Source of the DNA: Chrysomallon squamiferum
Taxonomy: Eukaryota; Mollusca; Gastropoda; Neomphalida; Peltospiridae
Direction: 5' to 3'
NCBI GenBank assembly: GCA_012295275.1
Contig: CM022673.1
Span: 20,019,810 to 20,079,809, forward strand
Length of the DNA: 60,000 nt
In this document: positions 25,701-37,666 of the stretch, piece after piece
Numbering within the stretch: position 1 is the stretch's first letter
Layout: every line of letters begins with the position of its first letter
The notes under the pieces: generated by a model
Databases searched by the model: none
What the model was told of the DNA's origin: nothing
What the model saw: the letters and a program-made list of their open reading frames with translations, nothing else
Program-made: the position numbers and the translations under genes

Positions 25701-27785
25701 TTTGTGATTTATTTTCTTCATCACATAAAATCTACAGTTCATTGTTTTAAGTGTTATAATTTTGTAGTTTCTGTCAGACATTTGTTGAAACTACCAGCTA
25801 CCAGTGCTGTGGAAATAAATCCTCCAGATTATGCAAACTATGAGGTAAGATATTATTTGACTTTACATTATTATTGACACTAATTTTTTCACAGAGCTAT
25901 AACTGAACTGTTATCTGTTCTTTATTTTGTTCATGAGGTATTTTATTTGTGTGTCTGCTCTCAAATTCTGTTTTCAGTTTCTTTTAGTATTTTACTGATA
26001 AATTTGTTAACAATGATAGATCTTAAAAAAGAATTTCTGTATTTTTAAATATTCTTCCAACATGGACATTTATTATTCATATCTAAAAAAAACAACCAGT
26101 AACAAAATATTTTCATCAACAAGTTGTGTGTTTTTTTAATGTCAACTGTTCTGTTTTTCACACAGCTTTTCTTTGAAGCACAGAGTCGAAACAAACATTT
26201 CAAGACAGGAACTCTGTTTCTCTATCAAGTGTTTCCTGGCAACACAATCATGTGGAATCGCATGTTTATACGAGCAGCTAAGGAGAATGAGGTTGACACA
26301 CTGGAAAAACTATTGACTTTCTTTCGAGGTCACCCTAGATTTATCAACAGTCGTGAACCTAAGACAGGAAATACAGCCCTACACTGGGCCTGCAGACATG
26401 GACACTATGTAAAAATACAGTAATAATTTTTAAAAGATAAAATTTAAGAAAAATGAATTACTTCTGTTTGTTTTCCATGTTCATTTTCTTAACTGACATC
26501 ATCAAACTCTGGATTGTATTTATAGAACTCTCATGAAATCTATTCTGTCAAAAAAGAAATGCATAGGTGAAATATTCATGGAATTATCAGTTTGATAGAA
26601 GTAGCATAATTTGATTATTTATTATCAGTACAATCTGACAAATATAACAATACCCTTGCTATGAACTGACAGCAGTGGAGGTGTTTTTGTGACTAAACAA
26701 TGTTTTAAGAGAGCACTGAAATCAATACTGGTCACCAGCAGCAATCACTGCATCACATCACTGCAGTTGTTAAGCAAGATCATCCATATCTGGGCTGGTC
26801 TCAAAAGATATTAAACACTGCTGTGATGAAATTCATGTGGTGTGTGACTGCTGACTGCATTTTACTCAACTACAGGCAGCCTATTGGAGTGTAGTTCCAT
26901 GCAATTGTTGAACAATGCTGTTCCATTCAAATAACATTAATAAACATGATCATTAAACAACACTGTACAAAAATAAAATTATAATTTGTAAAATCAAACA
27001 CTTTTCTTGTTTCCATAACACCTGTGTGTTTCTTTTTTGACAGAATATATTATTTTGAAAGCAAATTTCTACATTAAACAATTACTTGGTAATAAGATAC
27101 TCTTCAGACTGTTTGAGAACATCTGTACTCCTTGTATTAGAGATGAAAAATGGTATTATATCCAAAATACTGTTTGAATTCTATTATTAATTTTGAAATT
27201 GTTTCTGTCTAGGAAATTGTCGCATTGATGTTAGACCATGGAGCAAATATTGATGCAAAGAACAATTTCCAATGCACACCATTGTATGCTGCAATTGAAG
27301 GTCTCCAGAGAAAAGTTTGTCATGTAAGCTGTTTGTTTTTCATTGTAGCACACATACACACACACACACAAATATAGGGAATACCAAGTTACTGTCTTAA
27401 AATATCATCTTTATCCTGTGAAGGTGAGAATGTTGAATTGCAGTTCAGCATAGCCTTTAACAATCATGAGCAGGAAAAAGCTGGCATTTTAAGACAGCAA
27501 CCAGTTATTTCTTTCCTCTTCGCAATCCTAAATAATAAAAAAATTAAATGAAATTAACTGTTTTATTTCTCAAAACATTGCTTATGACTGCTGCAGATTC
27601 ATGAAAAACTTTTTGTTGCCATCAGGACAAAATAGTGCTTAAATAATAACAATTTATTTGTTTTTTTTTTTAAATGAAACCTTTTCAGAATGGTAATTTA
27701 AACAGTAACTTTCAACAAAACTATAGAAATTTAGCTAGTCATCATATCTTGCCACCATGTACAGTGATTGCAAGATATATATAAA

Positions 27786-27857
<72 letters not shown>

Positions 27858-30800
27858 ATTATAACTGTATATCTAAATCCTTTGCTGTTAATGTTATGAT
27901 AACTGTAAAATAAATTGTTTTCTATTTTTAATTGTTATTAGCTTAATAATAAAGATTTTTAATTTTTCATGTATCTTTTCATAATTAATAATGGATAAAT
28001 TTTGTAAGTATTTATAAATGATTTTTTCTTTGGAACAGCAGTTTTTTATTATTTCTTTACAATAATTAATAATTGTTATATCTCATTACACAAAAAAGTA
28101 ACCTAATTTTTATAATGCAGTTGTTAATTGAATGGGGCTGTGATCTTCACTGTAAGAATGTCAGAAGTCAGACAGCAATAGAGAGCTGCAAGAATGATGA
28201 ATTTAGAAAATATCTTACTGGTGAGTGAATGAGTGTAGAATTTGGTCTTTTACATTTAATCCACTATTATAGCTTTTGAGGAAAAAAGATCAATAAAAAT
28301 TATTTTTCATATAATATATCAAGACCAAGTGTATCACAGAAATAGTTTTATACTTTACTAAAATACATGGGTAGAGTGAAAGTGAAGGTAAATTTTCAGG
28401 TCTTCCTTTTATTTCTTTTTTTCTTTTTTTGTGTCTGTTTCTAGCTTTTCTTCTTTTCCTGAATTCTTTAACTACAACACTGAGTGCCCTAGCTGACCTA
28501 GTGCCAGGTTAAATTTCATAAACAAATAAACCTGATAACTGAGAAACATCTCAGATCTGATTTAGAAAACACTGCTACTCTGACATGATCATCTGAATAA
28601 TATTGCAAAATTTTAATCTTTGACATACATCTGTGAGCAAACAGAAATGTTAACTTTTATCTATTGAGGAACTGTTTGAGAATAGACAGGAACATGAACA
28701 TGAATTTATTTATCAAGTCACTAGCCAATGTTTATTATTCTGAACCAGTTGAAGATGTGTTTGTATTTATTACTTTTTTTAAATTTATTTATTGAATTAT
28801 TTATAGTAGTACCATTCCAGCATGTGAATTTTCAGATGGGTAATTAAATAATTAATATCTATTATTTTCATTGAACATTTAACAAATTTACAGTGAATAA
28901 TATGACTATATTTGATGTAATCATAAAAATATATAAGAATTATTAGCAATTACTATTTTTAAATAACTAAACCTATTGCATTACAATGTCTCTTTTAAAT
29001 ATAGATGTTATTTAATATCAGCAGATGTTGGACAAAACGAGTTTAACATTCCTGGATGTAGTTTAAATACTTTGCATATAAAAAGATGTTTTAGATAATG
29101 AAGTCTGTATTAATGTTCACAAATGTACATCACAAATATTTTAATGTGATACAGTTTAATATTATGGGATAATGTAAGCTTTAAGTATCTATGAATGCTG
29201 TAATGTTTTTACACAGACTTATATGAACACTATTCTAACATCATTCCACAAATAATGAATGGGGACATGAAACTTTTGGAGGAGGTCATTCAACAACATC
29301 GCTCAGGTGAATACATATTCTGCTCACTGACAAGCAGGTAAGAAATGATTGGAAAATTGAAATTTTGTTATTTAAAAAAAATAAAAGAAAGAAATGATTT
29401 TTGTTATTTCCTGTTTTGTAAAGGTTTTTATTCATTGTTTTTGGCTATGGACTGATTTGTACTGCAAAAATGTAGTATTTAAGAGGGTTGATTTTGTGAT
29501 CTTTCACACTTCTATTATCTGAATGCTTGTTTGCTTGATAAGTCACATCCAAAGCATGTCTAATATATATCATACAGATGTGTTAATGGTTCAACACTCC
29601 TGCACACAGCTGCTTACTATGGCCATAAGGCATCAATACAAGAACTGCTGGATCAGAGAGTTGACATAAATTTGAAAGATTACAAAGGAGCAACACCACT
29701 TCACAGAGCCAAGGACCATGATACAGTACAGGTAAATGTGTTAGAAAGGTACATCTTACAAGCAGTTTTGTTATGAAAAGAAATTTATTTTTATTTTATT
29801 TTATTTTAGTATATTTTAATACTTTTAAATGTTGAATAACTCTTTTTAAAACTTATCATTATTTTTTATGAAATAAACTGGATGCAGATTAATTTTTAAA
29901 ATGTAAAATTGGGTTTTGTTTTTAATCAGATGCTGCTGGAGTCTGGAGCTGTTATTAATGCTGTTGATTCTGAAGGAAACACTCCTCTACATGTAAAATG
30001 TTATGGAGAAATGGACAAACCTTCAGATTTGTCATCAATTGAGATGCTGCTCTCAGAAGGTGCTGATCCAGTCCGACAAAATAACAGGGTAAATCTTTAA
30101 TTACTACTGCTTATCCAAAGAAATAATAAGTTAATAACTGAAAGTTTTAGACAGTTTTATGTACAAGGTGAATAAACATATTTCAAATTAAAATATTTAA
30201 AGTTTTAAATGCATCTACTTTCTGTAAGAGCTGATCATGTATTGATATACGTGTTTTTGAATATGGAAATTATGACTTTGTTTTTTCAGAATCTGTTGCC
30301 AATTCACTGCTGTGCAATGCAAGGTCGTGTGGATGTAATGAAGATGTTAATAAAAGCTGACACTGATGAGAAGATATTGAAAGCTCTCAATAATGAAGAA
30401 AGCAGAAATCCTCCAAGTCTTGTCCATTTGGCAATTGCAAATGACTTTCTCCAATGTGCTGAATGGTATAAGTCAGCCAATGTATCTTTAGCTTATATTT
30501 ATTTATTAATGTATATTTAACTGATGAACTATAATAAAAAAAATTACATTTTATGTTAATATTAAATAATGCAAGTTTGTGTAGGTGTTTCTGTTTTTAT
30601 GTATATTATACAATTTATAATTTCTAACTTAATTTATATCATACAACAATCTTCTTATTTTGGCTGGTCACAGGCTGCTGCAAAATGGGTTTAAATTTAA
30701 GCCTAAAGAAGTTGACATTCTTCTGAAGAGAATTCTCACTGACCAAATCAAACTGTGAGTTGTGAAAAATTTAAATAGTAAAAGCAAAGATTCTGTTTGA

Positions 30801-32805
30801 TTATTAGTGTATTATTTCAGTTAAATATTTTAATCTGGTTAATTATCATAAGCTTGTAATGGTTGTAGTAGTGGTGGTAGTGATAGTAATAGTGTAGTTG
30901 TAATAAGAAAAATAGCAACAGCAGCAATGGCTATAGTCAAAATTCATTTGCAGCTTTACACATCTTTTTGTAATTACAGAACTCATCAGGCTGATGCTGT
31001 AAAGTTTCTGTTAAACTGTGGAGCAGATCCAAATCCCTCCTACCCTGATGGCAATTCGTTAGTATATAACACATTATTTTAGTTCTTATGTAATTATAAT
31101 ATTTGGTTTGGAAAAATAAACAAATAAAGGAAATAAATAAAATTCATGCCAGTTTAGTGTGTTTGAGAAAAATCTTCTTTTGAATGTTTTTTCTGAGACT
31201 ATTTAATTGTAAACTAATAGTAAGGTACAGCTGTTTACAAACAGCAATAACATTTCATTTATGTAAAATTGACAGAATAATTACTTCTATTTCAAAAAAG
31301 TAAAAAAGAAATATACAGAATATTTGTGTTTAATCCAGAATTAATTTTTGTTTTAAACATGTTTTCATACAATTCAAAACATTAATATTCAATTCTAATC
31401 TGCAATAAAAGTATTGTCATATTTTCATTTGTTACATTTTTCTGTAGTCAAATAATTTACACAAATGTTTGTAATTTTGAGTGAAATGAAAATATAACTA
31501 CTTAAATATGCTTGCTCTAAATGAGAACAACAAAACTGGTAAAAATAAAACAAACATCAAACATAGTTTATATATTTAAAAAAATGTATTTTCTTCAGAG
31601 CTCTCCATTTTGCTGCCAGTCTCCCTGGATCAACAGACATCTTGGAAATGCTACTGGCATATGGTGCCGAGGCAGACTGTGTGAATGATGATGGTTGCAC
31701 ACCACTATTTTTTGCTACTCAGGCCAACAATAAATTTGCAGCATGTGTTCTCATTGCTCAAGGAACTAATGTAAGACAGAAAAATTATCAAGGTATGTAG
31801 AAGTTGTTGAATATAGCTAATTATTCAGAGACTGATACTTTATTAGTAAGAATAATTTAATTTCAGTTACCTTAAAAAATAGGCAGAATTAGTTTTAGAT
31901 TGAAGAATATTTCTATTAAAATAATCTTACTGATTTGGTTGTATGCCAAATATTTCTGTTCTTCAGAACTTATAATTGATTTTTTTTAAAGTTTGTATTT
32001 ACTAATCAATATAGTGCAGTAGTGGCAAAACTATGACATGCGAGGGCATTTTAAGTGACATGCGTGACACTGAGTACCTTGGACATTGATTTAATATATT
32101 CTCAAATATTTTTGGTCTCATAATTACCACCATTGATATAGTGATAGTGTTAAAACTAAAGAATAACACTGTTGTTCAAATACAGGAAAATATTTACATA
32201 AATAATATCTTTTATATCAGGCCTTACAGCATTTGACAACATAATGGATTTTGATGAGTGGATTGATTCAGGTTATTTTACTGATGAAATAAAAGCCCGG
32301 TTGAAAGGTATTTTTTTACATAAATCTATTACTAATTTTTATTTATTTTTTCTTTTAGCAATAATCTGAGCTAAAATGATACAAAATTAAGAGCTTGTTC
32401 TGTGTATCATTCTACATGTGTGATACAGCTGATGTTACAAACATTTAAATTCTTCTTTACTTTAAGTTGTTTCTGAGAAATAATTAGTAAGAATTAGATT
32501 TAATTTTTCTGATTTGTGTTACTTTTCCTTTAACAATCTGAAAATCAATAATCAATTTTCTTTTTCAATATCTTTCAGCTTACAATCTGAAACATGCTCG
32601 TGACCTTATTCGAGCTATTTCAAAACGAGTCAAACCAAATCCTTCTCAGCAGAAATACAATCTCATTCCTTCATCCCAGATGATTCAGCCGTCATTGTTA
32701 AACAGTCCTTATGCCATGAAACCACCTCAGCCGTCATTCAGCCAGAGAAACTCAGCAGTAGCTTTACCACCCATCAGACAGGAGACCTCATATTATTCGT
32801 GTTAA
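19777..32805 (+). CDS. Tandem calponin-homology / ankyrin-repeat protein, 27 coding exons
   Basis: Exons: 19777-19949, 20137-20260, 20577-20687, 20900-20908 (microexon), 21239-21343, 21862-21993, 22269-22301, 22461-22555, 22855-22936, 23358-23447, 23681-23807, 24053-24132, 24748-24852, 25492-25618, 25768-25844, 26166-26408, 27213-27323, 28121-28220, 29217-29337, 29578-29731, 29930-30088, 30290-30465, 30674-30754, 30980-31057, 31599-31792, 32221-32307, 32579-32805. These total 3201 nt, an exact 1066-aa frame. Residues about 8-110 (GFTAWVNLRLLPYNHLLNNV) look like a CH domain. A Lys-rich linker (KKKKKGK, about 147) leads to a second CH-like fold (about 185-320; RWTINIALRTAEKMFYNETQ). After it come a helical segment (LQELQRKKELKSNIEGHKEA) and a conserved-looking block. 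About ten ankyrin repeats run from about 525 to 975 (GNTALHWACRHGHYEIVALM; GATPLHRAK; GNTPLHVKC; SALHFAA). The tail is Pro/Ser/Gln-rich. CH domains typically bind actin or microtubule ends, so a cytoskeletal adaptor role is inferred. I cannot name an orthologue. Confidence 0.85.
20900..20908 (+). other. Candidate 9-nt microexon (Tyr-Tyr-Val) of the CH/ankyrin gene
   Basis: TACTATGTG is flanked by a strong pyrimidine-rich acceptor (ttttttcttctcattag) and a consensus donor (gtaagt). It lies between two phase-0 exons, so inclusion adds exactly three codons without changing frame. Its use is predicted, not shown. Confidence 0.55.
26540..27050. mobile_element. Short TIR element (MITE-like) in CH/ankyrin intron
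   Basis: The left end TATTCTGTCAAAAAAGAAAT recurs in inverted form at the right end (tttcttttttgacagaatat), giving about 25-30 bp imperfect terminal inverted repeats around about 510 bp. There is no coding capacity. The interior is richer in CA/TG than the surrounding AT-rich intron. Superfamily not assignable. Confidence 0.45.
27775..27860. repeat. (TA)n microsatellite
   Basis: TA-rich run with TG interruptions in an intron of the CH/ankyrin gene. Confidence 0.9.
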
Positions 32806-33015
32806 TGTTTAATACTTTTGCTTTCAATTGATTATCCAGCTTCCTTAATGTGCATATTTGTATATTCTTTGTTTTAACAGTTTCCACTTCTGGTTCTTGA
32901 TGATGTAATGAATATATTATAATATTAATAGATGTTTTTTCAGAATTACTCAATGACTAGCAGCTAGGTATCTTTTATATATAACTTTCCATTGATAGGA
33001 AACGATATACCAGAT

Positions 33016-33021
33016 AATAAA
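33016..33021 (+). terminator. Candidate polyadenylation signal for the CH/ankyrin gene
   Basis: AATAAA about 210 bases downstream of the TAA stop at 32803-32805. It is chosen by position and hexamer only. Confidence 0.45.
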
Positions 33022-33381
33022 CCAAACTGACCATTGGCTTGAAAAGCAAACAGAGACGCTGATGACTTGTAAATTAAAAACTATTTTGCAGTGTTTTCAT
33101 TGCTTTGTTTAATACAAATAATGAATCTCTTTTATTGTTGTCTACATAACAGTGGATACATTTACCCATATAATTTCACTTCTACAAGTACTGGAAGAAG
33201 GATTAATACACAGATCTGATATATGACCCTCTTTTCAGTCATTTCAAATTAACAGCTAAGTGTAGAATATACTGAAACAAAGTTGTATTAGTTTTGCATT
33301 TTATAAAAGTTTATATTTAAAAGTTTGAAACCGCAGACTAATTATTTACCAGTATATTTTGATTTTTTCTAAATCTTAAAA

Positions 33382-33998
33382 CAGTGGTACCTCGACTTAC
33401 GAGTGCCACAGTTATGAGCAGTCACCCTGTCAATTTTTTGCTTCGAGCTGCAAGCCAATATCCAAGTTACAGTAAACAACATAACATCCAGCCAGCATCC
33501 TGTCTCACTCATTTACCTAACATGGTTACCTTGCCATGGAACATCTCTGGTGTGTTGTGATCACGTTTTGTGCATTATTTTGCAAAAATTTTCTGGCCAT
33601 GGATCCTAAGAAAGTGCTGAGAAGAAACAGATGATGTCCATTGAATTAAAACTTGAATTCATAGCAAAACATGAGCAAGGTCTGCATATAGTTGACATGG
33701 CTTGTCAGTATGTACTATACTGAATCAGAAGGAGTCGACAAAGGCTGTAACTGCAGCCAAAGGCGTTAAAATAATTTGTCTGAAATACACTTTACAAAAC
33801 CAATTTATTTCTTTACATTCTTTTATTTTGTTTTTATACAATATTTGTTATTTAAAAACAATTTACAAAAAAAAAGAAAACAATGGGGTGGTTTTGGGAG
33901 GCTGGAATGGATTAATGGTAGTTCAATTAATTTCAATTAGGAAAACAGATTTGATATATAAGCTCGGTCACAGAATGAATTAAACTCAGTGTATTACT
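33382..33998 (+). mobile_element. Pogo/Tigger-like non-autonomous transposon copy
   Basis: It starts CAGTGGTACCTCGACTTACG, typical of Tigger/pogo TIRs, and ends near 33998 with the inverted counterpart (gaatgaattaaactc). On the plus strand it carries a broken fragment of the CENP-B-like N-terminal region of a pogo transposase (MMSIELKLEF and CTILNQKESTKAVTAAKGVK). The catalytic DDE part is missing. The reading is interrupted by stops, so it is a fossil. It matches the copy at 55946-56716, which lies in the opposite orientation. Confidence 0.7.
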
Positions 33999-34491
33999 AT
34001 TACAAAGCCTATGAATGTAACATGCTTTTAAATTTGATCAGAATTACCAGCAACTTAGTTTTGCTTTATAATTTAAGTTGTTTCTGAGGAATAATTAGTA
34101 AGAATTAAACAGTAAATTTTGTCGTACTGACAGTTCTTTAACTTGATGCTAATATTCTCTTTCATTAGCTGGAAGTAATATAAATCCAAGGAGACAAAAC
34201 CATATACTCATTTGCTTCAAAGCAATTTACTGAATTTATCAGTTTTTAAAATATATTTATTATTTATTATTTACTGTTGGTCTTTTATTTGTATTGACTA
34301 AAATTTTAATAAATATATTTTGTTTTTCTTTTCATTTTGACAATAAATTTATTAATAATTAACCATTAATTTTGTGTTTTATGTGTCTCCAGTCAGCTAC
34401 ATGAAGTTTTGTTCTGAATATGACAATGCAGATCATGTCACAATTCAGAGGAATTCACACAGTTGATCAGCATTTTACTTCCTATAAATGT

Positions 34492-34497
34492 TTTATT
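34492..34497 (-). terminator. Candidate polyadenylation signal for the DUSP gene
   Basis: TTTATT on the plus strand is AATAAA on the minus strand, about 250 bases past the phosphatase stop. Other AT-rich candidates lie nearby. Confidence 0.3.
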
Positions 34498-34743
34498 TAT
34501 TATTTAAAAATAAGTTTTCATTCTGAAAAAAGACAATAACTGCATTATCTGACATCTATAAAATCCAATATGATAGCAAAATTAAAGACACTTCTTTTAA
34601 AAGTCAAATTATGGATAGGGAAATTCAATGAACATTTTCAGATAATAATATCATGAATCCAGTAACAACAACAAAAAACCCACATTAAATAGTTGATGAA
34701 CTCGGCACAAAAACACTCAAACATATTTCCATCTAATTTATTA

Positions 34744-36049
<1,306 letters not shown>

Positions 36050-36061
36050 GAGTACCTGTCT

Positions 36062-37620
36062 GTAATACACTAGTATATATTATACAAAATATAATGTGAA
36101 ATGACCTCACTTAGATTGTGTCTCTGCTTTCTTTGACAAAATCTATAGTGAAGTTAAGGCTGTGCTTTTAACAGGTCAGTCTTCAGAATTAAAGGATTAT
36201 TTACTGATGTGAAATTTTGAAAAAATAAACTTTTATTTTATTCATTTATTTATTTATTTTTATTTAATTCTTATACACCAAGCTGACATTGCCAAACTAG
36301 AAAAAACAACAAAAAAGAAAACGAAAACATCTCAATATTATGTCTTTATTGCGTGATTAATTATGAAAAACTGATTATTAATTTGATAGAGTAAATACTA
36401 TACGTGTCTATTAATGTCATATATTAATAATTAATCAGAAGTCCACACAATTAAGTAATAAAATAAACAGAAATAAACAGTATTATATGTAATACATGAC
36501 AAATTTTCTTCTTACAAATTCAAATTTATATAATCATGTAGAATTGTAGTATATCGCATGGTAAATACACATAGAATATGATGGGATCAACTGTCTGAAC
36601 TTTAGTGGAATATCAGGATATCCGGTGGCTGTCTAATCATATGTAGAATACAAAGATATCAAGAATCTAAATAAAAACAGAATAGTGGGATATCAAGTGA
36701 CTACATCTGTAGAAAACCAAAATATCTGGTGTTTATATCCAGTATGCAACAATGAAAAAATTTATAAATTATGTTAAAGATTAGTTTATAACATTGATTA
36801 ATATGTTTAAAAAGTTTTATTTAAAAATAAACTGTCCTTTTTAAAACTTAATAACAAACAATATAATTTACCTTAATGTGATTAAAAGCAAAAAACATTT
36901 AAAAAGATTAAAAAAAGGAAATAAGAGTTGTTTTTTTTTAATTTGAGAAGTTTGTTAACAGCAGTCATGTTCTACAATGAATTATAATTTTGAGAAAACA
37001 AATTCATCAGAAAATAAAATATAATGTTACAAAATTCTTAACTATATTTGACTTCTTGCTAACTATAATAAATTCTGAGATTTTTACATATTAAAAATAA
37101 TGATAATTAACAAATTAGCAAGTTCTAAATATATGTAATAGTTATATGAATGTACAGTTAACAAATAAAGCACCTACATCATAAACTAATCCAGCTTCTA
37201 AACATAAATATATTTAAAAAAAACATAATACTAATATTTTCATACATTTCACTTCATTTTAAACATGTAACAAATAAAGAACTATAGAAAAAGAAAGAAA
37301 ACAAAAAGAGGGCAAAAAACACCCTCATATTTCTAAGACATAATCATATATTTGATTAAATTAAAAATTGATTTTAAATTCCATTTTATAAGCATAAATA
37401 TATAAGCATTTTGTTATTTACTTTTTGTATTTGAAATGTAGCCATATTGAAAGAATTACAAAATAAACCTAGCAATTAAGATGAAATAAATCACTAGCAC
37501 AAACTTCACTAAAAAACAAATACTGCTGTCAGAAATCTGTAATAGACATGTAAAATGTTTTTCATAAAAAGCTATCTTTTTCATCATTTGTTGGTCAAGA
37601 TGTTTTTATAAACAATATCT
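36062..37620. other. AT-rich sequence between DUSP and ZnF-helicase genes
   Basis: No coding potential seen. It probably contains the DUSP promoter and an upstream non-coding exon (there is an acceptor-like 'attacag' just before the start exon), plus the cleavage region of the ZnF-helicase gene. Short imperfect repeats with 'gatatc' motifs occur at 36590-36740 but no element can be delimited. Confidence 0.4.
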
Positions 37621-37623
37621 AAA

Positions 37624-37629
37624 TTTATT
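37624..37629 (-). terminator. Polyadenylation signal of the ZnF-helicase gene
   Basis: The plus-strand TTTATT reads AATAAA on the minus strand about 38 bases after the stop codon at 37667. This implies a very short 3' UTR and supports a genuine end of the protein rather than a missed exon. Confidence 0.5.
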
Positions 37630-37666
37630 TATACAGAATAAACAGAAATCATTAGCATCTTGTTTC

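Noticed and set aside
32020-32090. hAT-TIR-like stretch ('cagtagtggcaaaactatga')
   Set aside because: There is no matching opposite end or target duplication nearby, so the element cannot be delimited.
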